A DNA stretch of 64,000 nt, taken from positions 124,001 through 188,000 of the forward strand of contig NZ_CP066126.1 in the NCBI RefSeq assembly GCF_020544465.1. Direction: 5' to 3'. Origin of the DNA: Chromobacterium rhizoryzae (lineage in GTDB: Bacteria; Pseudomonadota; Gammaproteobacteria; Burkholderiales; Chromobacteriaceae). This document shows, piece after piece, positions 33,453 to 42,895 of the stretch (position 1 is the first letter of the stretch; the number at the start of each line of letters is the position of its first letter). Made by a program: the position numbers and the translations under genes. Below the pieces are notes generated by a model. It was not told where the DNA came from. It saw only the letters and a program-made list of their open reading frames with translations, and did no database searches.

Positions 33453-34478
33453 ATGGAGCAAGTAGAAACTCCACGACAATTACAGCGACTACAGCAATAC
33501 CAAGATGAGCTGGTTTGGACCCTGGGCACGGATGATGCCATTGTTGTGCGCCCAGGTCTGATTGCCACTTTTTTCTTTGAAGGCGGCAGTTCAATTGCGG
33601 TACGCAAAAAAATAGTGGCGTGCTTTGATGCTTTCTACGACAAGTTCGGCTCTCATCTAAGAGGGAAACAGATTGGCTCTGGCAAGTACACCAAGATGGC
33701 CAAGGATGGCTATGCCGCCAATAGAAGTACCGCTCTTGCCAATACCGATCCGCACGATGCGCTAGAGTGGACGATAAGTTCAGAGCCCACTCCGGAGTGG
33801 GCGCCCGCCTATGCGATGCAGTGTCTGACACGACGGGAACTACACGAAACGTGGGGGCATAAATCCTATTTGAAGTTCACTCTGTCGCATACCTTATTGT
33901 TTGAGAAAAACGGCACCTCTATTTATCAGAATTTAGTTCAGTTTGTTTGTAATGCTCTCTCCCCCATTCATGGCTATGGCGGCCTATCGCCAGTCCTACC
34001 TTATGACTTTGACCGCTACTTGCCCAATGAGTACGAACTGGCGCAGCGTTTCATTGGGCTGGATGTGGACAGCATGTCGTTTTCTGCCGGTGCGCACGAG
34101 TTGCAAAACCATATCAAAGGCGCCAACTGGCTCACCATTTTGGGGAGTCAGTTCGTTCAGAAATTGGGAGGAGAAACATCACTCCGCGCTCAGCTAGCAA
34201 GCTGGCCGAATATCGTTATGAGCACCTACCCTGGTGGCTTGATTATCCAAGCCGGAGAGTACCCTGACCTTGGCGCACCGGAAGACGGCGCCCCCATTTC
34301 CTATGTGGCAGTGAATCATGTAGTGAAACCAATTCGCACCACGGAACCAGGCTCCCTGCATTACCACCCGCCTCAACAGAATGGGTTCGATAAGTCCGAA
34401 ACCGTGAGCTGGTATGCGCGTTTTGACGATGCGACGCCGGTGCTCAGCCCACCCTCTCACGCGCCGGCCGGTGCTTGA
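33453..34478 (+). CDS. DUF3396 type VI immunity family protein, copy 2 (C-terminally shortened)
   Basis: 341 aa, a close paralog of copy 1 over the whole core (MEQVETPRQLQRLQQYQDEL against MEQVEIPQQLQRLETYQDEL). It stops soon after YARFDDATP. The 80 bases after its stop still match the end of copy 1 (TATGGCAGCAC then TCTGGTATCG), so the tail was lost by deletion and shift rather than never present. It may protect against a related effector from other strains, or be a decaying spare. Confidence 0.85.
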   Translation: MEQVETPRQLQRLQQYQDELVWTLGTDDAIVVRPGLIATFFFEGGSSIAVRKKIVACFDAFYDKFGSHLRGKQIGSGKYTKMAKDGYAANRSTALANTDPHDALEWTISSEPTPEWAPAYAMQCLTRRELHETWGHKSYLKFTLSHTLLFEKNGTSIYQNLVQFVCNALSPIHGYGGLSPVLPYDFDRYLPNEYELAQRFIGLDVDSMSFSAGAHELQNHIKGANWLTILGSQFVQKLGGETSLRAQLASWPNIVMSTYPGGLIIQAGEYPDLGAPEDGAPISYVAVNHVVKPIRTTEPGSLHYHPPQQNGFDKSETVSWYARFDDATPVLSPPSHAPAGA

Positions 34479-34608
34479 GCGGCGAGGCCGGGCTTCCCTA
34501 GATCAAGTTATGGCAGCACACTGTCTGGTATCGGCAGCGCGAGTAGCGGTGATCATTAGGCTTAGCTTGTAGGCGCAGTATTAATACGAAAAATGCGAAA
34601 GACAGTAA

Positions 34609-35085
34609 ATGAATGCACGAGTGGATTTGAATAATCAGGATGTCACCTGGGAGACAAAAGAGCTTGTTGCGGACCCGGCTCGCTTGCTGGCGAGAATGCG
34701 GAGCGCGGGTTTGCCCTTGCAGGATGGCGTTGCCGGGGAGGTGGAGGGCGAGTCCGACGGCAGCAAGATCACGGCCTTGGTGGCGGTCAGCGCGGACCGT
34801 TTGGCGGCGATTGTCGCGTCGCCAAGCGGCTTGGTATACCGGCTGGAGCCGGAGATTATTGAGCAGGAGTGGTGGTCGTTTGCCGCTCGGTATTACTACA
34901 TCGTGACGGGCAATCTGGCGGATCGGCAATTGCTGGCCGAGCATGCCGGCGTTGAGCTCAGCGCGGTCAAAGGTAAAACGATTTCCAGGAAGAAGCTGGC
35001 CGAGCCTTCCGGACTGACTCTGGACCAGTTGTTGGATCAGGCATGCCCGGAACTGGCGCAGCGGCAAGAATCGTTGTTTGATTGA
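34609..35085 (+). CDS. Unknown 158-aa protein at the end of the T6SS island
   Basis: Not recognised. The protein is acidic and soluble, with no signal peptide; it has KITALVAVSADRLAAIVASP, a beta-rich stretch, then EQEWWSFAARYYYIVTGNLA and helices ending LAQRQESLFD. It has no catalytic motif that I can see. It is last in the strand-consistent run vgrG-effector-immunity-immunity and is followed by a strong terminator, so it could be an accessory or second immunity gene. Confidence 0.6.
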   Translation: MNARVDLNNQDVTWETKELVADPARLLARMRSAGLPLQDGVAGEVEGESDGSKITALVAVSADRLAAIVASPSGLVYRLEPEIIEQEWWSFAARYYYIVTGNLADRQLLAEHAGVELSAVKGKTISRKKLAEPSGLTLDQLLDQACPELAQRQESLFD

Positions 35086-35113
35086 TGGTTTTGGCTGTAA
35101 CAGCATAGTCGGC

Positions 35114-35140
35114 AACGCCGCAGCGCCCGCTGCGGCGTTT
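35114..35140. terminator. Bidirectional terminator between convergent genes
   Basis: Perfect 12-bp stem AACGCCGCAGCG/CGCTGCGGCGTT with a 2-nt loop and TTTT after it. It separates the T6SS island from the convergent small gene at 35147. Confidence 0.9.
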
Positions 35141-35146
35141 TCACAT

Positions 35147-35518
35147 CTACATCACCGAGCCAATCAGTCTGTGGCTGGTTTGTAGTTCCTGCCGCACCGG
35201 TTCCAGCAAGGTCACGATTTGGTCACAGTTCAGCGTTTTGTCTTCCGGGCAGCTTTGCAGCAGGGTCAGCAGCGCGTGCAGGTTTTGGCTGGCGTAGTGG
35301 AGGTGCATGGTGCCGCGGGTGATGCTTTCGTCCACGTCCAGATAGCGGCGGTCCAGCTGTTGGCTCAATGTTTCCAGTTCCGAGCAACCCTGGGCGTTGA
35401 CGCGCAGCGCTGTCAGCAGGTCTTGCAGCTGTTGCAGGACAGGGGTGGCGCTGGCGGCGAGGGTTTCCATCAAGGCGTCGGGGTCGGGGTTTGGTTGGGA
35501 GATATTCAATATGTTCAC
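35147..35518 (-). CDS. Small helical protein, paralog of the gene at 58189 (possibly DUF1484-like)
   Basis: GTG start at 35518 chosen because GGAGG lies 5-6 nt upstream and MNILN is shared with the leader of the 58189 paralog; 123 aa. An internal ATG gives METLAAS. The core ATPVLQQLQDLLTALR, LDRRYLDVDESITRG and LLEPVRQELQTSHRLI is about 60% identical to the paralog. It is all-helical and has no signal peptide. I think it may belong to a small family seen in Chromobacterium and Ralstonia (DUF1484), but I am unsure. Function unknown. Confidence 0.65.
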   Translation of the reverse strand: MNILNISQPNPDPDALMETLAASATPVLQQLQDLLTALRVNAQGCSELETLSQQLDRRYLDVDESITRGTMHLHYASQNLHALLTLLQSCPEDKTLNCDQIVTLLEPVRQELQTSHRLIGSVM

Positions 35519-35819
35519 TATGGCCTCCACAAACATTTGCTTAAGGAAGCCTGCGCGGCACGCATGGGAGGCGTGGGCAGGCACATGACAAAGTGGGAGG
35601 ACCGACACATTAGCGGCAGCCCCGGAGGGCTCAATGCCATGCGCCCGCCCGGTTGTGGCTAACGCATGGACACGGCGAACCACGGCCAAGCGGTTCGTCC
35701 GAATGTGTGAAAGGGCCTCCCAGCCCATGGCTGCGTTATTTGGCGCAGCGCATGGGCAGAGTAAGGGGGGCAAGGCCCAGCGTCAAGGCGGCGGCGGGCC
35801 GGGGTGGGGATTACAGCAG
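35519..35819 (-). promoter_or_regulatory. Leader of the 35147 gene, partly conserved with the 58189 paralog
   Basis: No separate gene is called here. On the complement strand the reading frame continues upstream of the small gene and matches the leader of the 58189 paralog in two blocks (PCAAPNNAAM against PCAAPDSAAM, and FLKQMFVEAIVNI against FLEQIFVELIMNI). The shared DNA is probably promoter or mRNA leader, though a longer N-terminal coding region is not excluded. Confidence 0.4.
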
Positions 35820-35845
35820 AAAGCCGCCCTTTACGGGCGGCTTTT
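35820..35845. terminator. Hairpin terminator
   Basis: Perfect 10-bp stem AAAGCCGCCC/GGGCGGCTTT, 5-nt loop TTTAC, then TTGG. Which transcript it serves is unclear; it stands between the leader of the small gene and the first dispersed repeat. Confidence 0.7.
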
Positions 35846-35885
35846 GGCGTTGCAGCGCCGCGGCGCTGCGGTCATACGCTGGTTC

Positions 35886-36030
35886 TAAGAAGGCGTTTAC
35901 GATCTTGCGAGCTAGAGCGAGACAGGGCGCTGCGGCTAAAAAAGCGGAATGTAGCTCCGGTACATGAGCATTTCGGAGCGGTGCCACCGTGTCACGTCTC
36001 ACGACGCGCAGCAGATCGTCAATAGGCTCT
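35886..36030 (+). repeat. Dispersed 140-150 bp inverted-repeat element, copy A
   Basis: Starts GCGTTTACGATCTTGCGAGC and ends GCAGATCGTCAATAGGCTCT. The two ends are inverted copies of one another (consensus GAACCTGTTTACGATCT). The core AAGCGGAATGTA and TACATGAGCATTTCG is shared with the other copies. Its last bases overlap the stop codon of the histidine decarboxylase gene. Confidence 0.85.
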
Positions 36031-37192
36031 AAGCCGCGTTCATGGCGGCGCCGGCCGGGGCCGTCACGGCGCCCAGGTCTTGGATGATGTCGTCAATCAG
36101 GCGGTCCAGCCGCTGGCTGTCGTGGTGGTGGGGCGTGGTGATCAGGTGGGCCGCGCCGCCGGATCTGGCCAGGCCGTGTTTGTTGCATACCGGTTCAGAC
36201 GGGCTGGGAAAGACCACGGTGATGGAGTTCTTGCAGCGCCAAGCCTGGATGCCGGCGGACTGGAAACGGTCTATCGCGTATTGGGCCATGTCCAGGCAAT
36301 GGCGCACTTTGCGGCGCCATTCCGCCAGCGGCCGGCTCTTGATGGCCGCCCACAACATCATGGGGGTGTGACCGTTGCGGGAGCCGCTGATGGTTTGGTC
36401 GTTGGCGGAGATGTAGTCGATTTCCACGGAGATGCGCGACACATTGCTGCGTTTGGCCAGCACGATGCCGCACGGCATGGGCGAGCCTATCATCTTGTGG
36501 CCGGACACGCTGATGGAGTCGATGCCGTCGGCGAAGGAGTAAGGCTGCGGGCTGTCGACAAAGGGCAGGATCATGCCGCTGAGTGCGGCGTCCGCGTGCA
36601 GGTAGTAATCCCGCCGCGGGATGCCGGCCTTAGCCAGCTTGTCCTGGATGACGCCGATGTCGTCCACGGCGCCTTTCATGGTGGTGCCGACGTTGACGAA
36701 GACGATGGGGTGGCGTTCCTGGTCTTGCTGGATTTTGGCCACCAGGTCGTCGTAGTCGATTTCGCCGCTGGGCAGGGAATCCACCGCGCGGGATTTGATG
36801 CGCAGCAGCTTGATGATCTTGGCCACGGAGTAGTGGCTGTCCTTGGAGTAGTACAGCGTGGCGTCCGGGAACAGTTCGCGGGCGAGGTAGCAGCCGAACA
36901 TATTGCCTTCGGTGCCGCCGTTGGTCACGTAGCCCCAGCTTTGGTCAAAGGGGATGTGGAACAGTTCGGCGAAGAAGTGCATGACTTCGCGTTCGAAGTC
37001 GAAGGAATTCAGCAGGTAGTTGCTGCTTTCGTTCCAGTCGCCGCAGTTGTTGATGGAGAAGCGCAGGAAGCGGTGCAAGGGGGCGTAGTCGAAGTCGGCT
37101 GACTCTGGATAAGCGAGATTGAAATATTGGTGTTGCAAGCAGTACTGCCAAAAAGATTCGATACGGTTTTGGTCAAGTTGGGACAGCGACAT
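36029..37192 (-). CDS. hdc: Pyridoxal-phosphate histidine decarboxylase (siderophore type)
   Basis: 387 aa, close to the length of AngH and the acinetobactin enzyme. It converts histidine to histamine, the amine end of anguibactin- and acinetobactin-type siderophores. The PLP-binding lysine is in [15 protein letters not shown] near residue 231; [27 protein letters not shown] and [13 protein letters not shown] are the other group II decarboxylase signatures. It is downstream of the carrier-protein gene on the same strand, but 440 bases with two repeat copies lie between. The TAG stop at 36029-36031 lies in the end of repeat copy A, so the C-terminus (PAGAAMNAA) may have been reset by that insertion. 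Confidence 0.93.
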   Translation of the reverse strand: MSLSQLDQNRIESFWQYCLQHQYFNLAYPESADFDYAPLHRFLRFSINNCGDWNESSNYLLNSFDFEREVMHFFAELFHIPFDQSWGYVTNGGTEGNMFGCYLARELFPDATLYYSKDSHYSVAKIIKLLRIKSRAVDSLPSGEIDYDDLVAKIQQDQERHPIVFVNVGTTMKGAVDDIGVIQDKLAKAGIPRRDYYLHADAALSGMILPFVDSPQPYSFADGIDSISVSGHKMIGSPMPCGIVLAKRSNVSRISVEIDYISANDQTISGSRNGHTPMMLWAAIKSRPLAEWRRKVRHCLDMAQYAIDRFQSAGIQAWRCKNSITVVFPSPSEPVCNKHGLARSGGAAHLITTPHHHDSQRLDRLIDDIIQDLGAVTAPAGAAMNAA

Positions 37193-37212
37193 GGGTGACT
37201 CCGTGGTTTCTC

Positions 37213-37364
37213 AGAACCTGTTCACGATCCGCCGCGCGGCGACGGGATAGCTTAGACAGGGCGTTGAGAACGCTTTCGAAATGCTCATGCACTCTGCGCG
37301 CATTCCGCTTTCTCGGCTGTTCTCGCCTTGTCTTGTCGGCTTGCAAGATCGTGAATGGGTTCTT
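37213..37364 (-). repeat. Dispersed inverted-repeat element, copy B (minus orientation)
   Basis: Begins AGAACCTGTTCACGATC and ends GATCGTGAATGGGTTCT, i.e. the same ends as copy A with substitutions; inside it has CGAAATGCTCATGCA and CATTCCGCTTTCTC reversed relative to copies A and C. It begins 21 nt before the hdc start codon, so it occupies the hdc upstream region. Confidence 0.85.
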
Positions 37365-37457
37365 GGTGGGTGGGTATTGCTGGTGTTCTTCCTTGTTGGC
37401 TGGGCGTGGGTTGGCGCCCGGTTTTGTCTGTTTTAGGGTTTTGTTAGTGGTTTTTAG

Positions 37458-37599
37458 TGCGTGTTTACGCTCTGGCGAGCAAGCGCGAGACAAGGCGTTG
37501 CGGCTGAGGAAGCGGCATGCACTTGTGGCGCATGAGCATTTCGAAGCCGTACTCACCGTGGGGCGTCTCACGACGCGCGGCAGGTCGTAAACAGGTTCC
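37458..37599 (+). repeat. Dispersed inverted-repeat element, copy C
   Basis: Starts GTGTTTACGCTCTGGCGAGC and ends GGTCGTAAACAGGTTCC, with CATGAGCATTTCGAAGC inside. It faces copy B across 93 bases, so the two could pair into one long hairpin in the transcript between the carrier-protein gene and hdc. Confidence 0.85.
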
Positions 37600-37634
37600 A
37601 AGGGCCGGTTCTGCGCGCCGGCCTCGGCCATTCT

Positions 37635-37931
37635 TCAAGCGTCCGCTTGCCGGGCGTCCAGCAGCGCTTCCCAGCCCGCCAGGGTGGGGGAGCGGCTCAA
37701 TTCTTCCGTGCGCACGGGGATGCCGCGGGCGTTGAGCTCCGCGGCCAGCGTCATCAGGCGCAGGGAATCCAGGCCGTAATACATCAGGTTTTCCGTGGGG
37801 TTCAGTTCCCCGTCTTCCGCCAGCAACTGCCGCAGCCGGCCATGCAGCCATTGGCGCGGGTTGGCGGCTGTTGCTTGAGGCGCGCCGCCGGCTTGCGGCG
37901 GGGTGGTGCTGATTGCTTTTTCATTCGTCAT
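37635..37931 (-). CDS. Stand-alone aryl/peptidyl carrier protein
   Basis: 98 aa. The phosphopantetheine site is in [10 protein letters not shown], in the context [21 protein letters not shown] that recalls aryl carrier proteins of siderophore pathways (VibB/AngB C-terminal part), here without an isochorismatase domain. An N-terminal 25-residue flexible stretch precedes the helix bundle. It would hold the acyl (probably dihydroxybenzoyl) starter for the NRPS encoded divergently. The start is 33 nt from the Fur-like site shared with the NRPS gene. Confidence 0.85.
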   Translation of the reverse strand: MTNEKAISTTPPQAGGAPQATAANPRQWLHGRLRQLLAEDGELNPTENLMYYGLDSLRLMTLAAELNARGIPVRTEELSRSPTLAGWEALLDARQADA

Positions 37932-37963
37932 GACGATTTCACCTGGATCATTGCATCACGCTA

Positions 37964-37990
37964 AAAATGTAAATTATAATCATTCGCATT
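37964..37990. promoter_or_regulatory. Fur-like site in the divergent promoter of the carrier and NRPS genes
   Basis: AAAATGTAAATTATAATCAT followed by TCGCATT resembles the 19-bp Fur box (GATAATGATAATCATTATC) with several mismatches. Position between two divergent siderophore genes supports iron control. Confidence 0.55.
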
Positions 37991-38055
37991 TAGAGATGCC
38001 ATATGGAGATGGAAGAAATGCAAGAAATCCATTTGTCAATTTTCATGGGTGCGCA

Positions 38056-41000
38056 ATGAGAGAGCTGACTTCAATGCAGGCGGCCTGCTGGATGGGCCGG
38101 GGCGATCATTCCGATCTGGGTGGCGTCTCTGCGCATTTGTATGCGGAGTTCGACGGCCAGGCCATTGAGCTGCCGCGTTTGGTGGCCGCGCTGGCCCGGT
38201 TGGGCCGCGAGCACGCCATGCTGCGCGCCTGCGTAACGGCGGACGGCATGCAGGCGCTGGCGGCGGCGGACAAAGCGCCCCATCTGGAGGTGGAGGATTT
38301 CACCGCCTTGGAGGGCGAGGCGCTGGCGCAGCGCCTGGAAGCCAAGCGCCAGCAGTGGACTCATCAGCGGCTTGACCTGGCAACCGGTCAAGCCGTTCGT
38401 TTTTCCATCAGCCTGTTTGGCGCGGGCGATAGCCGGCTGCATGTGGACGCGGACATGATCGCCGTGGACCCGTCCAGCTTCCGCGTGCTGATGGAGGATT
38501 TGGCGCTGTTCTACGAATCCCCGGACGCGGAGACGCCGCCCACGCCTTCCTTCTTTGAGTGGTGCGACCGGGCGCGGGACGAGCCCTGGCTCAAGGCGGC
38601 CCGGGAGCGGGACCGCGATTGGTGGCGCGCGCAGTTGGCCGATATCGCGCCGGCGCCGTCCTTGCCGCGCCGGGAGGGGCCGGCGGGCGCGGCATCCAGC
38701 CAGCGCTTGTGCGCCTGGCTGGCGCCGGAGCAGCGCCAGGCTTTGCGGCGGCTGGCCAAGGCGCAACGGCTGACGCTGTCCGGCCTGATGCTGGGCGTGT
38801 TCGCCCAGGCTTTGGGCGCGGCCACCGGGGACCGGCGCTTCCGGCTGAATGTGCCGGTGTTCTGGCGGCCGCCGCTGTTGGAGGGCGCGGAGCGCATCAT
38901 CGGGGAGTTCGCCAATCTGGTGTTGCTGGATGTGGATTTGGACGCGGCGCCGACTTTGGGCGCGCTGTGCCGAAACTTGGCCGCGCAGTTGCTGGAGCGC
39001 GCCGGCCATTGCGCTTATCCGGGCGTGAACCTGATGCGGGATCTGTCCCGCCATCACCGTTCGCCGCAGATCGCCCCGGTGGTGTTCACCGCGGCGCTGG
39101 ACATGCCGGGCGGGGAGCTGTTCTCGGAGCGGGTGCGGCGCGCCTTCGGCGCGATGAACTGGGTGATTTCGCAGGGGCCGCAGGTGGCCTTGGACGCGCA
39201 GATTGTCAGCGCGGACGGCGGGGTGTTGATCAATTGGGACATCCGCCTGGACGCCTTGCCGCAAGACTGGATCATGCAGCTGTTCAACGATTTCGTGGCC
39301 CTGGCCACCGCCGTGGCGGCGGACCCGGCTGCGCTGGAGCGCCCGCTGGCGCAGCCGGAGGCGGAAACGCCGCTGTCGGTGTTGCAGCAGGCTTACCTGT
39401 TGGGCCGCACCGCGCAGCTGCCGCTGGGCGGGGTGGCAATGCAGGAGTTCCGCGAATACCACGGGACGATGGACCCGGCGCTGCTGCGCGCCCGGCTGGG
39501 CGAGATGGTGCGGCGTCACGATTGCCTGCGCACGGTGATAGACGTTGCGCGCTTGCGGCAGCGGGTCCGTGCGCAGCCGCGGGTGAATCTGCGGGAGGTG
39601 GATTTGCGCGCCTTGTCGCCGGCGGCGGCCCAGGAGCGGGTGGCGGCGGCGCGCGAGGATTACGCCCACGCGCTGTTTGATCTGGAGCACGCGCCTTGGG
39701 AGCTGACGCTGTTCCTGCTGCCGGACGACAGCTTGACGGTGTTTGCGCGTTTCGATGCCTTGATTGTTGACGGCCGCTCCATCGCCGCGCTGATGCTGGA
39801 GCTGTTCCAGGGCGTGGCGGAGCCAAGCAGACCGGCCGCCGCCGCGGCGGCCGAGGCGTCCGCTGAAACCCGCAAGGCGGACGCGCTGTATTGGAAAAAC
39901 AAGCTGGCCGATTGCGGCGCCGCGCCGCGGCTGCCTTGGCGCAAGCCCTTGGATCAATTGGGCGTGGCGCGCTATGAGCGGCAAAGCCTGACGGTGAGCG
40001 CGGAGCGTTTCGAGCGGCTGGGCAAGCTGGGCAACGGCCAACGCTTTTTCAAGAACACTACGGTGATGGCGCTGGTGTTGGAGGTGTTGTCGCACTGGCT
40101 GGACGAGGGCGGCTTGTGCGTGGCGGTGCCGGTGGCACCGCTGCCGTCCGGCGGTTTCTCCAACCGTTCCAGTTTCATCGCGGTCACGTGGCCGGCGGGG
40201 CTGGACAGCCTGGCGGAGCGCGGCCGCCGCTTGCAGGCGGATGTGATGGAGGGCTTGCAGCATCTGGCCTTCTCCGGCGTGGACTTGGCGCGGATGTTGT
40301 TTGAAAGCCATGGCCCCGGCCCGGCGCTGCCGGTGGTGGTGACCAATGGCTTGTCGTGGCCGACGGCGGCGGACGGCGTAATGCGCCAGATCGGCGGGCT
40401 GACCCAGACGCCGCAGGTGGCGATGGATCTGCGTTTTTCCGCGCAGGCGGACGGCGCGCTGGTGTTTGACATCGATTACGCCCGCGACGCGCTGGAGCCG
40501 GCCCTGGTGGGCGCGGTGCTGAGCGCGTTGGAGCGGGCCATCGAGCAGGTGACGGACAGCGGCGTGTTCGAGGCCCCGGCCGGGCGGGTGCTGGATTACG
40601 GCCATTACCGGCTGAACAGCGTGGAAGCCGAGGCGCGGCGCGAGAATTTCCTCGGCCGCATCGCCGCCCATATCTTCGACCCGGACAACGCCCGGGTGGC
40701 GCTGATCAGCGGTCAGCGGCGGATACGCTACGGCGAGTTGGGCGAGGCGGTGTCCCGGGCGATGGCGGCGCTGAAGGCACGCGGCGTCAGCGCCGGCCAG
40801 GTGGTGGCGGTGTGCCTGCCGCGCAGCCCGGAACACACCATCGTCACCCTGGCTTGCGCCTTCAGCGGCGTGGTGTGGGTGCCGATAGACGCGGCGTCCC
40901 CGGAGGAGCGGCTGCGTTATTTGCTGGACAACTGCCGGCCGGACCTGGTGGTGGCGGCCCAGCCGCTGCCGACGGAGCATGCGCGGGCCACGCCGGAGCA

Positions 41001-42438
41001 ACTGCTGGCCGAGGCCGCGCCGCTGGCTGCGCGCGGCGGCTGGCAGGCGCTGTCGCTGAGCGAGACGCCGGCGTATTACCTGTACACCTCGGGCACCACC
41101 GGCAAGCCCAAGTGCGTGGTGCTGTGCAACCGGGCCACGGCCAATGTCATTGGGGCCACGCTGGAGCATTGGCAGGTGAGCCAGCGCGATGTGTGCCTGT
41201 CGGTGACGCCGCTGCACCACGATATGTCGGTGTTCGACGTGCTGGGCAGCCTGAGCGCCGGTGCCACCCTGGTGTTGCCGGAGGCGGGCGAGGAGAAGGA
41301 CGCGGTGCGCTGGAACCAGCTGGTGGACGAGCACGGCGTCACGCTGTGGTGCACGGTGCCGGCGATGCTGGAGATGCTGCTGTCTTGCCGGCGCGACGGC
41401 GGGCTGCGAAGCCTGCGGCTGGTGGCCCAGGGCGGGGATTACATCAAGCCGTCCATCATCGCGGATTTGCGCGCTGTTCTGCCGGCGGCGCGGCTGCTGT
41501 CCTTGGGCGGGCCGACGGAAACCACGATCTGGAGCATCTGGCACGACATCGTCGCGGAGGACAGCGCCAAGGTGCCCTATGGCCGGCCGCTGCCCGGCAA
41601 CCGCTATTGGCTGCTGAACGAGCGCGGCGAGCATTGCCCGGCCGGCGTGGCCGGACGCATTCACACCGCCGGCGTCAATCTGGCGCTGGGCTATCTGGAA
41701 AACGGCGAGCTGACCCAGCACGACTTCGTCACGGTGCGCGACGAGGCCGGCCAGCTGGCGCGCGCCTTCCGCACCAGCGACTGCGGCCGTTACCGGCCGG
41801 ACGGGGTGATGATGTTCGACAGCCGCGTCAACGGCTACGTCAAGGTGCGCGGGGTGCGGGTGTCGCTGCCGGACATCGAGATGGAGCTGATCAAGCATCC
41901 GGCGCTGGCCCATGTGCTGGTGGTGGATGTGGGAGACGAGCGGCAGGGGGAGTTGGGCATCGGCGCGCTCTACGTGGCCAAGCCCGGCGCGGAGGCGAGC
42001 GCGGCGGATCTGCGCGAGCATGCGCGCCGCGTCCTGCCGCAATCCCATGTGCCCACGCGTTTCTTACAAGTGGCGCAACTGCCCTTGTCGCAAAACGGCA
42101 AGCCGGACCGCCGCGGCGCGCGCGCCTTGTTGCAGGCGCCGGCCCATGCCCCGGCCCCGGAGCGCGTGGCGGTGCCCGCCGTTGTCGAGGCGCCGGCCGC
42201 GGCGACGCGGCACCGGCGCCCGGTGCTGGATATTTATCTGGGCGTGCTGGGGCGTTCCTATCAGGAGCTGGCCGACGAGCTGCTGGACTTCAGCAGCATG
42301 GGCTTGCTGCCCCAGCATCTGAAAGCCATCGCGGCGCGCATGCGGGAAACCTTCGCCGTCGAGCTGTCGCCCGGGCAGCTGCTGCGTTGCCGCAATGTGG
42401 CGGATGTGGAGCGTTTGCTGGCGGCTGGTCAGCCTTAA
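38056..42438 (+). CDS. Siderophore NRPS: Cy-Cy-A with an inactive carrier domain
   Basis: 1460 aa from ATG 38056, where [16 protein letters not shown] gives the normal start of a cyclisation domain; the frame is open upstream to 37903 and ATG 37996 is an alternative. Cy1 has DMIAVD near residue 133 and Cy2 DALIVDG near 565 (DxxxxD motif instead of HHxxxDG). The A domain has [10 protein letters not shown] near 1009, [19 protein letters not shown] and NGKPDRRGA near 1347; its A7 motif reads TSD instead of TGD. The C-terminal carrier-like domain reads [14 protein letters not shown], with Gly1416 where the phosphopantetheine serine should be. Vibrio anguillarum AngR likewise has a dead carrier, so this looks like AngN and AngR in one chain, activating Cys/Thr/Ser and loading a carrier in trans. 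Confidence 0.9.
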   Translation: MRELTSMQAACWMGRGDHSDLGGVSAHLYAEFDGQAIELPRLVAALARLGREHAMLRACVTADGMQALAAADKAPHLEVEDFTALEGEALAQRLEAKRQQWTHQRLDLATGQAVRFSISLFGAGDSRLHVDADMIAVDPSSFRVLMEDLALFYESPDAETPPTPSFFEWCDRARDEPWLKAARERDRDWWRAQLADIAPAPSLPRREGPAGAASSQRLCAWLAPEQRQALRRLAKAQRLTLSGLMLGVFAQALGAATGDRRFRLNVPVFWRPPLLEGAERIIGEFANLVLLDVDLDAAPTLGALCRNLAAQLLERAGHCAYPGVNLMRDLSRHHRSPQIAPVVFTAALDMPGGELFSERVRRAFGAMNWVISQGPQVALDAQIVSADGGVLINWDIRLDALPQDWIMQLFNDFVALATAVAADPAALERPLAQPEAETPLSVLQQAYLLGRTAQLPLGGVAMQEFREYHGTMDPALLRARLGEMVRRHDCLRTVIDVARLRQRVRAQPRVNLREVDLRALSPAAAQERVAAAREDYAHALFDLEHAPWELTLFLLPDDSLTVFARFDALIVDGRSIAALMLELFQGVAEPSRPAAAAAAEASAETRKADALYWKNKLADCGAAPRLPWRKPLDQLGVARYERQSLTVSAERFERLGKLGNGQRFFKNTTVMALVLEVLSHWLDEGGLCVAVPVAPLPSGGFSNRSSFIAVTWPAGLDSLAERGRRLQADVMEGLQHLAFSGVDLARMLFESHGPGPALPVVVTNGLSWPTAADGVMRQIGGLTQTPQVAMDLRFSAQADGALVFDIDYARDALEPALVGAVLSALERAIEQVTDSGVFEAPAGRVLDYGHYRLNSVEAEARRENFLGRIAAHIFDPDNARVALISGQRRIRYGELGEAVSRAMAALKARGVSAGQVVAVCLPRSPEHTIVTLACAFSGVVWVPIDAASPEERLRYLLDNCRPDLVVAAQPLPTEHARATPEQLLAEAAPLAARGGWQALSLSETPAYYLYTSGTTGKPKCVVLCNRATANVIGATLEHWQVSQRDVCLSVTPLHHDMSVFDVLGSLSAGATLVLPEAGEEKDAVRWNQLVDEHGVTLWCTVPAMLEMLLSCRRDGGLRSLRLVAQGGDYIKPSIIADLRAVLPAARLLSLGGPTETTIWSIWHDIVAEDSAKVPYGRPLPGNRYWLLNERGEHCPAGVAGRIHTAGVNLALGYLENGELTQHDFVTVRDEAGQLARAFRTSDCGRYRPDGVMMFDSRVNGYVKVRGVRVSLPDIEMELIKHPALAHVLVVDVGDERQGELGIGALYVAKPGAEASAADLREHARRVLPQSHVPTRFLQVAQLPLSQNGKPDRRGARALLQAPAHAPAPERVAVPAVVEAPAAATRHRRPVLDIYLGVLGRSYQELADELLDFSSMGLLPQHLKAIAARMRETFAVELSPGQLLRCRNVADVERLLAAGQP

Positions 42439-42440
42439 GG

Positions 42441-42815
42441 GCTTGTTCACGATTTTTTAAGGGCAGGCAATGCCAAGGCATTGAATCCGCTGCGCGGATG
42501 ATGGTTTGCATTGCCGGGGCTGCCCGGCGGGCAGGAAGGGGAATTTGCTCGGCCAAATTCCCCTTCACCCCAAAGGCCGCCCTGCAAGCCTGGCCTGCGG
42601 CTTCCCGCCGGATCCCGTCAGGCCCGAGGCGCGGCTGAACTCGCACCGCGCTAACGTCGCGGTGCTCGAACAAGCAGCCGCTTAAAACCTCGGGCCTGCC
42701 ACCCGACGGCAGGCTTGAAGGGAGTTGGGGCGCGTCGGGCACGTGGTTTTCTTCGCGCCGAGCAAGCTGAGTCCCGTTGGACTTGGTAGTGCAAAAGATC
42801 GTGGACAAGTTCTAA
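42441..42815. repeat. Gene-free element bounded by inverted repeats like those of the dispersed repeat
   Basis: The 457-base gap between NRPS and hydroxylase genes holds no convincing gene. GGGCTTGTTCACGATTTTTT at its left and AAAAGATCGTGGACAAGTTC at its right are inverted copies, close to the ends of the 140-bp repeats. The interior is different and longer, and includes an AATTTGCTCGG/CCAAATTCC-type small hairpin (GGGGAATTTG/CAAATTCCCC near 42540-42565). Confidence 0.5.
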
Positions 42816-42895
42816 ACACTTTTACCCCGGGGCGGCGATCCCGCCCTGGGGACAATCGATAGAACCTTTGATAGAACCTTGGGAGTTTTTCGCAT

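Noticed and set aside
37903..38055. Upstream extension of the NRPS to 37903
   Set aside because: It would run through the divergent promoter and Fur-like site and into the carrier-protein gene; the Cy domain starts right after 38056.
38071..42048. 1325-aa antisense frame opposite the NRPS
   Set aside because: High-GC shadow of the NRPS gene; low-complexity His/Arg/Gln-rich translation and no domain. The same applies to long antisense frames opposite vgrG, the ABC genes, the receptor and nadV.
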